Shown piece by piece: positions 23,981 to 32,716 of a stretch of DNA of 64,000 nt. How positions within the stretch are numbered: the first letter of the stretch is position 1; each line of letters begins with the position of its first letter. Origin of the DNA: Herbiconiux aconitum (GTDB lineage: Bacteria > Actinomycetota > Actinomycetes > Actinomycetales > Microbacteriaceae); the NCBI RefSeq assembly GCF_024979235.1, contig NZ_JANLCM010000001.1, positions 1,736,001 through 1,800,000 on the forward strand, in the 5' to 3' direction. The position numbers and the translations under genes were made by a program. Under the pieces are notes generated by a model. The model made no database searches. It worked only from the letters and a program-made list of their open reading frames with translations, and was not told where the DNA came from.

Positions 23981-24445
23981 TCAGTGCACGTCCTTGATCG
24001 TGAAGTAGGAGCCACGGATCGTGCCGGCCAGCTTCGACCTCTGACGCGCGAACTTGAACCGTGCGGCGAGCTCGTCGGGAATCTCCATTCCATCGGAGAG
24101 CTTGAAGCCCACCGCGCGTTTGCCCTCGTCGTCGAGGGTGTACATCACGTTGATCGAGAGACCGCTCTGGTAGAAGACGTAGGCCATCCGGATGCCCTCG
24201 ACCTCGAACTCCGTGGCCTCGAGGGGAGGGGAGGCGATCACGATGTCGCGTTCGTCCTTCAGGATGCCGTGCACCCAATCGATGGTCTCGCCGGCCTCGC
24301 TCGCAGGTTCCACCGTGAAGACGTGGTCGTACTTGTTCTTGAAGTAGCGCGCCTCGTTCGCGCGGAGTCCGGCGAGCGCATCCACGACCGGCGACGACTC
24401 CAGACCGATCGGTGAGACAGTGATGAAGTCCACGGCATACGACAT
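23981..24445 (-). CDS. Conserved-looking protein of unknown function
   Basis: 154 residues from ATG with GGAAGGG upstream. The sequence is well mixed and codon use fits the genome, so it is very likely real. Notable blocks are VDFITVSPIGLESSPVVDAL near the start, DIVIASPPLEATEFEVEGIR in the middle and AGTIRGSYFTIKDVH at the end. There is no signal peptide, membrane segment or known catalytic motif. It is divergent from the molybdopterin oxidoreductase gene, with 215 bases between them that hold no visible gene. Confidence 0.65.
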   Translation of the reverse strand: MSYAVDFITVSPIGLESSPVVDALAGLRANEARYFKNKYDHVFTVEPASEAGETIDWVHGILKDERDIVIASPPLEATEFEVEGIRMAYVFYQSGLSINVMYTLDDEGKRAVGFKLSDGMEIPDELAARFKFARQRSKLAGTIRGSYFTIKDVH

Positions 24446-24660
24446 GTCGGGTATCCCTTCCTTCGGTGCTGGCCCTCTCGTGTCTCAGGCGACTGCGTCT
24501 GTGCGAGCCAGCGAATCCACTGTATCGACGGCGCGGACGACGCACTTCTCCAAAACTGCCCGATGCGTGGGGTTGCCGGGCCGCTTCATCCGCCGCCAAG
24601 CGGATCGGTCGAGCGCTCCGAATACCCGGCGACACCCACGTCGAGGTCAGGAGCCATCGC

Positions 24661-26382
24661 ATGCGCGCAACCGAAGCCCCGCGGGCCCGAACGCGCGGAG
24701 TGAGACGGCTCCGGTTCGCCGCCCTCGCCGCTCTGGCCGGTGTAGTGAGTGCGGCCGCCCTGCTCGCCGTGGCCGAACTCGTGGCACTCGTCATCGCGCG
24801 CGACGGAAGCCCCGTGCTGGCCGTCGGATCGTTCGTGATCGACATCGTGCCGCGCTGGGCGAAAGAGTTCGCCATCGAGACATTCGGTGCGAACGACAAA
24901 CTCTTCCTGCTCGCCTCGATCGGAGCCGTCGTCGTGGTCGCCGCAGCCGTCGCGGGAGTTCTCCAATGGCTCCGGCCGCCACTCGGAGCGGTGCTGATCG
25001 CGCTCGCCGGCGCCCTCGCGGTCATCGCGATCGTGACGCGCACCGGAGCGACACCGCTCGCGTCCGTTCCCACCGTGCTCGGCACCGTGGTCGGTGTCGT
25101 GCTGCTCACGGTGCTGGTGAAGCGGCTGCGGCGGTGGCGGGATGCGGTCGTGACGGATGTGCCGACGCCGGCTTCGCATCCCGTTGCCCCTTCCGTGGCC
25201 CCGCCCGTTGCGGCGTCACGACGGGCCCGCGACGGGGTCGCGCCGGTACCCGCTTCCGCAGGCTCAGCCACTCCGGGCGCGGCGGGCGAACCCGGGGAAC
25301 CGCGTCGCGCATCCGTCGACCGTCGCAGGTTTCTGGTGCTGACGGCCATCGTGGCCGTGGGTTCGGCGGTGGTGGGCACGGGATCCCGGGTCGTGGCGGC
25401 CGCGACCTCGTCGCTCGCCGGCATCCGTGAGGCCCTGAAGATCCCGTCGGCGCGCACGAGTGTGGAGGTGCCTGCCGGCGCGGAGCTCGACGTGCCCGGA
25501 CTGTCGTCGCTCTACACCTCGAATGCCGACTTCTACCGTGTCGACACCGCGCTCACAGTGCCCTCCATCGACCCCGCGACCTGGAGCCTCACGGTCGTCG
25601 GCATGGTCGACACCGAGCTGACGCTCTCGTTCCAGGACCTGGTCGACCTCGGACTCGACGAATACTCCATCACCCTCACCTGCGTGTCGAACGAGGTCGG
25701 CGGCGAGCTGCTCGGCACGGCCAAGTGGCTCGGCGTACCGATCCGCGACGTTCTGGCGATGGCCGGTCCGCAATCCGGCGCCGACATGGTGCTCTCGAAG
25801 AGCATCGACGGCTTCACCGCCAGCACTCCGCTCGGAACGCTGACCGACGACTCGCTCGACGCCATCTTCGCCGTCTCCATGAACGGCGAGCCGCTGCCGT
25901 TCGAGCACGGCTTCCCGGTGCGGATGGTCGTGCCGGGCCTCTACGGCTACGTCTCCGCCACCAAATGGGTCACCGAGCTGAAGGTCACCACCTTCGAGGC
26001 CGACGAGGCCTACTGGACTCCGCGCGGCTACTCCGCCGAAGCGCCGATCAAGCTGTCGTCACGGATCGACACCCCGCGCATCGACAAGCAGGTCGCCGCC
26101 GGGCCGCTCAAGATCGCCGGGGTGGCCTGGGCGCAGACGGTCGGCATCGAGAAGGTCGAGGTGTCGATCGACAACGGCGACTGGCAGGCCGCGACGCTCT
26201 CGACGGCGGTGAACGCCGACACCTGGGTGCAGTGGGTGATGGATTGGGATGCCACCACCGGCACCCACTACGTCGCCGTGCGGGCAACTGACAAGGCAGG
26301 CAACCTGCAGATCGAGGAACGGGCTCCGATCGCGCCGAACGGCTCGAGCGGGTGGCAGCGCACGCTGATCACCGTGGCATGA
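24661..26382 (+). CDS. Membrane-anchored molybdopterin-dependent oxidoreductase (sulfite-oxidase fold)
   Basis: 573 residues from the ATG at 24661 behind AGGAG. Four N-terminal helices (about 18-45, 78-100, 105-126 and 132-152) and a Pro/Ala-rich cytosolic loop precede RRRFL (221-225) and a fifth helix, a Tat-type signal in the middle of the chain. The catalytic domain has the Mo-ligand Cys341 in ITLTCVSNEVGG, and FEHGFPVRMVVPGLYGYVSATKWVTEL, then a C-terminal Ig-like dimer domain (VEVSIDNGDWQ). The enzyme domain should lie outside the membrane. Dual Sec/Tat insertion is known for actinobacterial five-helix molybdo proteins and Rieske proteins. The substrate is unknown. Confidence 0.9.
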   Translation: MRATEAPRARTRGVRRLRFAALAALAGVVSAAALLAVAELVALVIARDGSPVLAVGSFVIDIVPRWAKEFAIETFGANDKLFLLASIGAVVVVAAAVAGVLQWLRPPLGAVLIALAGALAVIAIVTRTGATPLASVPTVLGTVVGVVLLTVLVKRLRRWRDAVVTDVPTPASHPVAPSVAPPVAASRRARDGVAPVPASAGSATPGAAGEPGEPRRASVDRRRFLVLTAIVAVGSAVVGTGSRVVAAATSSLAGIREALKIPSARTSVEVPAGAELDVPGLSSLYTSNADFYRVDTALTVPSIDPATWSLTVVGMVDTELTLSFQDLVDLGLDEYSITLTCVSNEVGGELLGTAKWLGVPIRDVLAMAGPQSGADMVLSKSIDGFTASTPLGTLTDDSLDAIFAVSMNGEPLPFEHGFPVRMVVPGLYGYVSATKWVTELKVTTFEADEAYWTPRGYSAEAPIKLSSRIDTPRIDKQVAAGPLKIAGVAWAQTVGIEKVEVSIDNGDWQAATLSTAVNADTWVQWVMDWDATTGTHYVAVRATDKAGNLQIEERAPIAPNGSSGWQRTLITVA

Positions 26383-26414
26383 GGCACGGAGGCGTGGTTG
26401 CCGAGTGGGGGAGC

Positions 26415-26445
26415 GGATGCGCGGGTCGGGGAATCCCGCGCATCC
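26415..26445. terminator. 11-bp hairpin between oxidoreductase and mug
   Basis: GGATGCGCGGG (26415-26425) pairs perfectly with CCCGCGCATCC (26435-26445) around a nine-base loop. No T-tract is present. It lies between convergent genes and may end both transcripts. Three tandem copies of GGTGCTTCC follow at about 26474-26500. Confidence 0.6.
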
Positions 26446-26515
26446 GTGCCGTTCTGCGCAGAGTGATTCCGTTCGGTGCTTCCGGTGCTTCCGGTGCTTC
26501 CGGCATCCGCATCCG

Positions 26516-27103
26516 TCAGTTCGACGGTGGGCGGGGGTACACCGGGATGCCGGCCGCGATGGCCACCTCACGGTAGGCCTCGGCCAGCGAAGAGACCGAC
26601 TCGTGAGCGTTGAGACCACTCGGATTCGGCACCACCCAGAGCTCGGCACGGCCGAGCGTCTCCGGCTGTTTGCCGACCACGGCGCGCGGACGGCCGAACG
26701 CCAGACGATAGGAAGTGATGCCGAGCATCGCGACCACGACCGGCTTGAGAGCGGCGACCCGCGGTTCGAGGGCGGCGGCGCCCTCGAGGAGCTGCCGGGT
26801 GCTGAGTTCGTCGGCTCGTGCGGTGGCCCCGGGCACCAGCGTGGTCAGGCCGACACCGCGAGCGAGAATGTGCTCGCGGTCGCCGGGTCGGAAACCTTCG
26901 GATGCGTCGATCAGGTGATCGACGATCCCCGCCTGGAAGAGCGCCGGGTAGAACCGGTTACCACGCCGACTGAACGGGGCTTGCACGGCGGCCGTGTGAA
27001 GCCCCGGGTTGATTCCGACGATGAGCAGCCGCAGCCCGTCTTGCACCACGTCGGGCAGCGTCTTTCCTCGGTAGGAGTCGAGTTCGGCGCGTGTGAATCC
27101 CAT
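26516..27103 (-). CDS. mug: G/U mismatch-specific uracil-DNA glycosylase (Mug type)
   Basis: 195 residues from ATG. The active-site block LLIVGINPGLHTAAVQAPFS (motif GINPG with Asn as the key residue) and the DNA-wedge block VVPNPSGLNAH identify the Mug/TDG class of uracil glycosylases, which excise uracil or ethenocytosine from mispairs with G. The length is slightly above the E. coli enzyme (168). It is a single gene, divergent from msrB; the promoter region is shared. Confidence 0.92.
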   Translation of the reverse strand: MGFTRAELDSYRGKTLPDVVQDGLRLLIVGINPGLHTAAVQAPFSRRGNRFYPALFQAGIVDHLIDASEGFRPGDREHILARGVGLTTLVPGATARADELSTRQLLEGAAALEPRVAALKPVVVAMLGITSYRLAFGRPRAVVGKQPETLGRAELWVVPNPSGLNAHESVSSLAEAYREVAIAAGIPVYPRPPSN

Positions 27104-27181
27104 GGCAGCAGGCTATGCCAGCCGTGTCCGAGGGTGATGCTGTGAACACCCTGAGACCCAGCGGGATTGACGGATCAGAAC

Positions 27182-27207
27182 GGAACTTTCCAGCCAGAAC
27201 GGATGTT
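27182..27207 (+). promoter_or_regulatory. Candidate ECF (SigR/SigH-type) promoter of msrB-msrA
   Basis: GGAAC (27182-27186), an 18-base spacer and GTT (27205-27207) fit the GGAA-N18/19-GTT pattern of the thiol-oxidative-stress sigma factors SigR/SigH. It is placed 50 bases before the msrB start, which suits the function of the genes. Confidence 0.55.
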
Positions 27208-27256
27208 CTACTCAATGACCGCCGCAGCCAGTGGTGCGAATGCAAGGAGATCTCAG

Positions 27257-27718
27257 GTGACACAGGAGTACCGCAAGACCCCCGAGGCGTTGTCTCGCCT
27301 CACCCGCCAGCAGTACCGAGTGACCCAGGAGGACGTGACGGAGCCCGCGTTCCGTAACCAGTATTGGGACAACAAGACGTCGGGCATCTATGTCGACGTC
27401 GTGTCGGGGGAGCCGCTGTTCGCATCCGTCGACAAGTTCGACAGCGGATCGGGCTGGCCGAGCTTCACCGTTCCGATCGATCCCGCCAACGTCGTCGAGA
27501 AGAAGGACCGCAGCTGGGGCATCACCCGCACCGAGGTGCGATCGGCCCATGGCGACAGCCACCTCGGACACGTCTTCGATGACGGACCCCGGGAGGCCGG
27601 CGGCCTCCGCTATTGCATCAATTCCGCAGCTCTGCGATTCGTCGCACTCGAGGACCTCGAGTCCGAGGGCTACGGCGACTATCTCACCCTGTTCGACACG
27701 AAGGAGAACGCACGATGA
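27257..27718 (+). CDS. msrB: Peptide-methionine (R)-S-oxide reductase
   Basis: 153 residues from GTG at 27257, six bases past AAGGAGA; the open frame upstream is not needed. [11 protein letters not shown] and the active-site [11 protein letters not shown] are typical of MsrB. The two CxxC pairs that bind zinc in many MsrB proteins are absent ([14 protein letters not shown] instead), so this is the zinc-free form. The usual resolving Cys in the GCGW motif is Ser (GSGW). It reduces R-methionine sulfoxide in proteins and overlaps msrA by four bases. Confidence 0.95.
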   Translation: MTQEYRKTPEALSRLTRQQYRVTQEDVTEPAFRNQYWDNKTSGIYVDVVSGEPLFASVDKFDSGSGWPSFTVPIDPANVVEKKDRSWGITRTEVRSAHGDSHLGHVFDDGPREAGGLRYCINSAALRFVALEDLESEGYGDYLTLFDTKENAR

Positions 27719-28233
27719 CCACGACCGAGAAGGCAATCCTCGCCGGTGGCTGTTTCTGGGGAATGGAGGACCTGATCCGCAAGCGCGCCGGAGTGCTCGA
27801 CACCCGAGTGGGCTACAGCGGAGGCGACACCCCGAACGCCACCTATCGCAACCACGGCAACCATGCCGAGGCGATCGAGATCACCTACGACCCGGAGAAG
27901 ACGAGCTACCGCGAGCTGCTGGAGTTCTTCTTCCAGATCCACGACCCGTCGACCAAGAACCGTCAGGGCAACGACGTCGGCACCAGCTACCGCTCGGCGA
28001 TCTACTACGAGAACGACGAGCAGCACCGCGTGGCCGAGGACACCATCGCGGATGTCGACGCCTCCGGTCTCTGGCCGGGCGCCGTCGTCACCGAGGTCGC
28101 CCCTGCCGGCGCCTTCTGGGAGGCCGAGCCCGAGCACCAGGACTACCTGGAGCGCTACCCGAACGGCTACACCTGCCACTATGTGCGTCCCGGCTGGAAG
28201 CTGCCGCGCCGCGAGCAGGCAGCGAGCCTGTAG
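27715..28233 (+). CDS. msrA: Peptide-methionine (S)-S-oxide reductase
   Basis: 172 residues. The ATG overlaps the msrB stop (ATGA), so translation is coupled. The catalytic Cys13 lies in [31 protein letters not shown] and [16 protein letters not shown] are family blocks. Together with MsrB it repairs both stereoisomers of oxidised methionine. The pair is likely induced by oxidative stress through the promoter at 27182. A 14-bp hairpin follows. Confidence 0.96.
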   Translation: MTTTEKAILAGGCFWGMEDLIRKRAGVLDTRVGYSGGDTPNATYRNHGNHAEAIEITYDPEKTSYRELLEFFFQIHDPSTKNRQGNDVGTSYRSAIYYENDEQHRVAEDTIADVDASGLWPGAVVTEVAPAGAFWEAEPEHQDYLERYPNGYTCHYVRPGWKLPRREQAASL

Positions 28234-28285
28234 TTCCTGACGCGCGAGCCGCTGGGGCGTCGCGCGCTGACGTACCACCCACCCT

Positions 28286-28319
28286 CGGGCGTGGAGACCA
28301 CCACCGGTCTCCACGCCCG
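28286..28319. terminator. Strong hairpin between msrA and ABC permease
   Basis: CGGGCGTGGAGACC (28286-28299) pairs fully with GGTCTCCACGCCCG (28306-28319) around ACCACC. It lies between convergent genes and probably stops both. The T-tract after it is weak (TTCGCGTTC). Confidence 0.85.
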
Positions 28320-28344
28320 TTCGCGTTCATTCGCTTTGCTTGGG

Positions 28345-29742
28345 TCAGTCGACGGCCAAGGCGACGACGGGGGAGATCTTGGTCGCGCGCCGCGTCGGCG
28401 TGATCGAGGCCACCACCGTCAGGAGCGCTGCGGCGGCAACCACCGTCCCGATGAGCCAGAGCGGCAACACCGGAACAATCAGCCCCGGACTGCCGTACAT
28501 CGACCCGAGCAGCGACTGCGCCCCCGCCCACCCGTAGAAGGTACCGAGGGCGAGCCCAACGAGCAGGGCCGCGATCGTGAGTTGGGCGCTCTCGGCCACC
28601 ACCATCGTGCGCAACTGGCGGTTGGTGAACCCGAGAGCCCGCAGCAGGCCGAGCTCCCGCGTGCGCTGCAGCACGCTCAACGACAGGTTGTTCACCATTC
28701 CGACCGCGGCGATCAACGCACTGAAGCCGAGCAGGGCCGAGAAGATGCCGACGGTCACCGTGACGAGCTGATCCGTTCCGGCATACACCTCAGGCTGCGC
28801 CAAGCGCGCCTGCGTGAGGATCTCTTGATAGCTGCCCGCCGCGACGGCGAACGTCGTCACCAGCGTCACGCCGATGACGAGCCCGATCGTGGTGCGCGAG
28901 CTGCGCTCTGGATAGCGCAAGGCGTTCTCCGCGGCCAGCCTGGCCGCTGCTCCGCGCCCGAATCCCAGGCCGACCAATCGCAGTGCGGGAGGCATGAAGT
29001 ACTGTGCGCCCACGACCAGGCCAGTGAACGAGAGGATGCCGCCGACGAGCCCCGGCAGAACTCCGAGAGGCGTGGCGAAGCCGGCTGCTACGCCCAGAGC
29101 GAGCAGCCCCAACCCGATCGCGATCAAGGTGATCGCCGTCGCGTTGCGCCCGCGCCGACCCGCCGCTACTTCGTGGCGCACCTCCTGGGCGCCGCCGGTG
29201 GCTTGAATCGGCGACACGTCGAGAACCCGCCTCGACCCGATCCACGATGCCAGCCAGGTGGTCAGAACGACGGCGACGAGAGGGAGCGCGATGACGGGCG
29301 GGAGGTAGTCGTAGGCGAGGTCGGGCACGAAGTCCATGGCCACGGCGGCGCGCACCAACCCGAAGGTCGCGGCGGTGCCGATCACGAGGCCGAACACGCT
29401 GCCGGCGACGCCGACGAGAAGCCCCTCGCGGGCCACGGCTCGGCGCTGACTCGAGGCGGTGGCGCCGATCAGCCGCATCAGCGCGATCGTGCGCGTGCGC
29501 CCGGCGATGATCGTGGCGAAGGTGTTGGCCGTGACGATGGCCCCCACGTAGACGGCGATGACGATGAACACGCTCCCGACTAGCGCCAGGAGGAAGGCGA
29601 CCATCCCGCTCTCGGACAGGCCGCGCGCCGAGGAGATCATGGTGGCGAGTGCCCCCGTGACCTGAAGGAGTGACACGCCGAACGCGGCGCTGAGGGTGGC
29701 GACGAGCACGCTCGGCGTGTGTTCGCGCATCCGGCTGCTCAC
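28345..29742 (-). CDS. FtsX-like ABC permease, two membrane modules
   Basis: 465 residues from GTG, which overlaps the ATPase stop (GTGA). Helices lie near 12-35, 48-72, 105-130 and 150-170, and again near 215-240, 285-305, 345-370, 395-415 and 435-455. Each half ends in an FtsX-like block (GRTRTIALMRLIGAT; RTRELGLLRALGFTNRQL). The large outside domain of MacB is absent, so it resembles the duplicated permeases of antimicrobial peptide exporters. It is the last gene of the kinase-regulator-ABC set. Confidence 0.9.
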   Translation of the reverse strand: MSSRMREHTPSVLVATLSAAFGVSLLQVTGALATMISSARGLSESGMVAFLLALVGSVFIVIAVYVGAIVTANTFATIIAGRTRTIALMRLIGATASSQRRAVAREGLLVGVAGSVFGLVIGTAATFGLVRAAVAMDFVPDLAYDYLPPVIALPLVAVVLTTWLASWIGSRRVLDVSPIQATGGAQEVRHEVAAGRRGRNATAITLIAIGLGLLALGVAAGFATPLGVLPGLVGGILSFTGLVVGAQYFMPPALRLVGLGFGRGAAARLAAENALRYPERSSRTTIGLVIGVTLVTTFAVAAGSYQEILTQARLAQPEVYAGTDQLVTVTVGIFSALLGFSALIAAVGMVNNLSLSVLQRTRELGLLRALGFTNRQLRTMVVAESAQLTIAALLVGLALGTFYGWAGAQSLLGSMYGSPGLIVPVLPLWLIGTVVAAAALLTVVASITPTRRATKISPVVALAVD

Positions 29743-30500
29743 AGCACGCCCTCCATGCCGAGCATGAACTGGCTGATCTCGGCTGCCGTCGATCGGCCGC
29801 GGTCTTCGACGATGCGACCGTCGGCGAGAAAGACGATGCGGTCGGCGAAGCTCGCCGCCACGGGATCGTGAGTGACCATTGCGATGCTCTGACCGTAGGT
29901 GGAGGCTGCCGACGCCAGCAATGTCAGCACCTCGCGGCCCGTGCGTGAGTCGAGGTTGCCGGTCGGTTCATCGGCGAAGACGAGATCGGGCCGCGAGCCG
30001 AGTGCTCGCACGATGGCCACGCGCTGCTGTTGCCCACCGGAGAGCTCATGGGGGCGGTGGCGGAGCCGCGGACGCAGCCCGAGCGTGTCGATGACGTGAT
30101 CGATCCACGCCCTCTCCTCGGCGGTGGGTGCGCGACCGTCGAGTTCGAACGGCAGCAGGATGTTTCCTTCGACGTCGAGCGTCGGAACGAGATTGAACGA
30201 CTGGAACACGAAGCCCACCCGTCGTCGACGGAGTTTGGTGAGTTCGGTGTCGCCGAGCGACGTGATCTCGGTGTCGCCGATCCAGACCCGGCCGGACGTC
30301 GAGGCATCCAGACCGGCCATGATGTGCATCAACGTCGACTTTCCGGAGCCGCTCGGCCCCATGATCGCCGTGAATTGCCCTCGGCGGATTCCGACCGACA
30401 CATCGTCGAGCGCCGTGACCGTCGTCGATCCGCTGCCGTACGACTTGCTGAGCTGAGTGACCCTCGCAACGAGGCCGATGTCTCCTGGGCTGATTTCCAT
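29739..30500 (-). CDS. ABC transporter ATP-binding protein (peptide/antibiotic export type)
   Basis: 253 residues from the ATG at 30500; a GTG at 30539 would add 13 residues without a better ribosome site. Motifs: Walker [11 protein letters not shown]-loop VFQSFNL, signature [15 protein letters not shown], Walker [12 protein letters not shown] and H-loop [10 protein letters not shown]. It overlaps the permease by four bases. The two-component genes upstream read in the same direction (gap 76 bases), so the transporter is probably induced by that system, as in bacitracin or nisin-type resistance modules. Confidence 0.93.
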   Translation of the reverse strand: MEISPGDIGLVARVTQLSKSYGSGSTTVTALDDVSVGIRRGQFTAIMGPSGSGKSTLMHIMAGLDASTSGRVWIGDTEITSLGDTELTKLRRRRVGFVFQSFNLVPTLDVEGNILLPFELDGRAPTAEERAWIDHVIDTLGLRPRLRHRPHELSGGQQQRVAIVRALGSRPDLVFADEPTGNLDSRTGREVLTLLASAASTYGQSIAMVTHDPVAASFADRIVFLADGRIVEDRGRSTAAEISQFMLGMEGVL

Positions 30501-30576
30501 GTCTTCGACGTTACGGACGACTATTCGGGTGCGCGTCACTCCGCAGGACGACAGGGATACATCCGGAGGATGACAT

Positions 30577-31278
30577 CTATCCGGCGGCCGGGCGGAGCAG
30601 ACCGTGCGTCACCGCGAAGAGCACCAGCTGCACGCGGTCGCGGAGTTCGAGCTTGTTCAGGATGCGGCTGACGTGCGTCTTGACCGTCGCCTCACTGAGG
30701 AATTCTGCCTGCGCGATCTCGGCGTTCGACAACCCGCTCGCGACGAGCAGGAAGATCTCCCGTTCCCGGGCCGTCAGGCGCCGGTAGACCTCCGACGGGG
30801 GCATGCGCGGACCGCCCTCGGCGATGCCCGCACCAGGGGTCGTGCCGGCGCCCTCCATGAAGTGCTCGAAGAGATCGCGGGTCGCTGCGGGGGCTATGAC
30901 CGCGTTTCCGGCGTGCACCGCGCGAATCGACGCCAGCAAGAACTCGGGCTGGGCGTCTTTCAGCAGGAAACCGCTCGCACCCGCCTGGATCGCTCGCATC
31001 GTGGAGGTGTCGAGGGCGAAGGTGGTCAGCACCACGACGCGGGCGGTCGCGGTGCGGGGGGCCAGGATGCGTCGGGTGGCCTCGATGCCGTCGAGCACCG
31101 GCATCCGTATGTCCATCAGCACCACGTCGGGGCGGGTCTGCTCGACCATCATGACGCCCGTGGCGCCGTCACCCGCCTCGCCCACGAACTCCAGGTCGGG
31201 TTGTGACGAGACGATCTGCCTGATGCCGGCACGGAACAACGGTTGATCGTCGACCAGAGCGACGCGGATCGCGCTCAC
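30577..31278 (-). CDS. NarL/LuxR-type response regulator of ABC exporter
   Basis: 233 residues from GTG, overlapping the kinase stop by four bases. The receiver contains ALVDDQPLFRAGI, phospho-acceptor Asp56 in VVLMDIRMP, LTTFALD and LKDA. A Gly/Pro-rich linker (about 145-160) leads to the helix-turn-helix LTAREREIFLLVASGLSNAE and EATVKTHVSRILNKL. It should be phosphorylated by the kinase at 31275 and act on the exporter genes downstream or on its own promoter. Confidence 0.94.
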   Translation of the reverse strand: MSAIRVALVDDQPLFRAGIRQIVSSQPDLEFVGEAGDGATGVMMVEQTRPDVVLMDIRMPVLDGIEATRRILAPRTATARVVVLTTFALDTSTMRAIQAGASGFLLKDAQPEFLLASIRAVHAGNAVIAPAATRDLFEHFMEGAGTTPGAGIAEGGPRMPPSEVYRRLTAREREIFLLVASGLSNAEIAQAEFLSEATVKTHVSRILNKLELRDRVQLVLFAVTHGLLRPAAG

Positions 31279-32441
31279 GCGGGCTGCGCCGTCGTGTCGG
31301 AAACGGGAATCGTCGCGGCCACCACGAACTGGCCTGCCTGCTGCGACGCGCTGAAAGCGCCGCCCACCAGTGCGGCGCGCTCTCGCATGCCGGCGATGCC
31401 GTGCCCGGGGCCGACGGCTCGCACGGCGTGGGCGGGCAGCCGGCTCGAGACGCGGAGGTCGAGCGCCTCCGGGCGCCAGGCGAGACGCACCGTGGCGCCT
31501 GACCCCGGCTCACCGTGCCGCATCGCGTTGGTGAGGGCCTCCTGCACGATCCGGTAGACGGCGAGCTGGCTGCCCGCCGGCAGCGCAGCGGGCGCTCCCG
31601 TCTCGACCACCTCGACCGGCAGACCGGACGCGCCGATCTGCTCATAGAGCCGCCCCAGATCGGCGAGTGCCGGCTGCGGTGCGGTCGGCTCGTCGTGCCG
31701 GAGCTCGCCGAGCAGCACGCGCACATCGGCCAGAGCGCTCCGCGCCGTCGTGGAGATGGTGGTGAGTGCGGATTCGGCGGCACCGGGATCCGCCGCCATC
31801 GCGTATCGCGCGCCGTCGGCCTGGGCGATCACGACGGCCAGGGAGTGGGCGACGACGTCGTGCATGTCGCGAGCGATCCGGTTGCGCTGCTGCTCGACGG
31901 CGACCTTGTGTTCGGCCATGACCTGCAGCATCCGGCTCTCCCGCGCGGTGCTCCAGGTCTTGGCGAGCAATCCCAGCGTCCAACTGAGCACCAGGGCCGC
32001 GATCGCGGCGAACAGATAGGCGAAGAAGGTCACCACCACGCTCATCGGAGCGGGTGATTCGACCGTGCCGAGCATGCCCGCAAAATAGGTGCCGAGCGTG
32101 ACATAGAGCGATGCAGAGAGAGCGCCCAGGACGGCCGATGCCAACCCGACCCATTTGAGAACGCGCCCTCCGTAGCGGGCGGTGGAGTAGAGAACCGGGA
32201 GGATCGCGAGGTTCGCGACATCCGGCTGCAATGAGGCGGCCATCTGAACGATCGCGAAGACCCAGGCCGTTCCGAGGGCCAGGGCGGGGCTCACCCGCCG
32301 CAGTGCAAGCGCGAGACCCATCCCGATGATCACGACGGCCAGAGCGACGTCAGGTGAGCCGAGAGGCACTCGCACCCCCACGCAGAGCACAGCGAGACCG
32401 ACGTCGAAGCCGAGCTGGTAGGGCTTCAGAGGGCGGAACAT
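31275..32441 (-). CDS. Sensor histidine kinase of the NarX/DesK type
   Basis: 388 residues. The N-terminal half has six hydrophobic segments between about 10 and 155 with very short loops, as in intramembrane-sensing kinases. His194 in RNRIARDMHDVVAHSLAVVI is the phospho-acceptor of a HisKA_3 domain; the HATPase end has EALTNAMRHGEPG and GHGIAGM. It is paired with the regulator at 30577 and the ABC exporter, so envelope stress or an antibiotic is the likely cue. The 275 bases upstream to the next gene hold a GC palindrome at 32603 but no gene. Confidence 0.92.
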   Translation of the reverse strand: MFRPLKPYQLGFDVGLAVLCVGVRVPLGSPDVALAVVIIGMGLALALRRVSPALALGTAWVFAIVQMAASLQPDVANLAILPVLYSTARYGGRVLKWVGLASAVLGALSASLYVTLGTYFAGMLGTVESPAPMSVVVTFFAYLFAAIAALVLSWTLGLLAKTWSTARESRMLQVMAEHKVAVEQQRNRIARDMHDVVAHSLAVVIAQADGARYAMAADPGAAESALTTISTTARSALADVRVLLGELRHDEPTAPQPALADLGRLYEQIGASGLPVEVVETGAPAALPAGSQLAVYRIVQEALTNAMRHGEPGSGATVRLAWRPEALDLRVSSRLPAHAVRAVGPGHGIAGMRERAALVGGAFSASQQAGQFVVAATIPVSDTTAQPA

Positions 32442-32716
32442 CTCTCCACGGTAGACGTCCGGGCCGCGGGAAACGAGCGGATCGACGCGATCGCGCCGCC
32501 CTCGAGCCAGAGATCATCCTTGCGATGTATTTCGCGCGCGCTCGCCGCCGAAGTCAAGCCGTTCCGGGCCGCGGCCGGGCTCCGCTAGCATCGGGGGAGA
32601 GCGGGGGGCGCCCCCCTTTATCCCGGTTGCGCTCCCCGCTCACCTTCGAACGTACTCCGGTCTGCGACATGCAGCCGCGACCTGAATCCGCCGGCCCACC
32701 GGTGGCCGAATCCGTG
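32442..32716. other. 275-base gap with GC palindrome
   Basis: No gene is supported. GGGGGGC (32603-32609) and GCCCCCC (32610-32616) form a perfect 14-bp palindrome, followed on the plus strand by TTTA. The region separates the DrrB-type permease from the histidine kinase and should contain the promoter of the kinase operon, but I see no convincing -35/-10 pair. Confidence 0.5.

Noticed and set aside
30500..30539. Longer start of the ABC ATPase at 30539
   Set aside because: It adds residues outside the family pattern and has no ribosome site.
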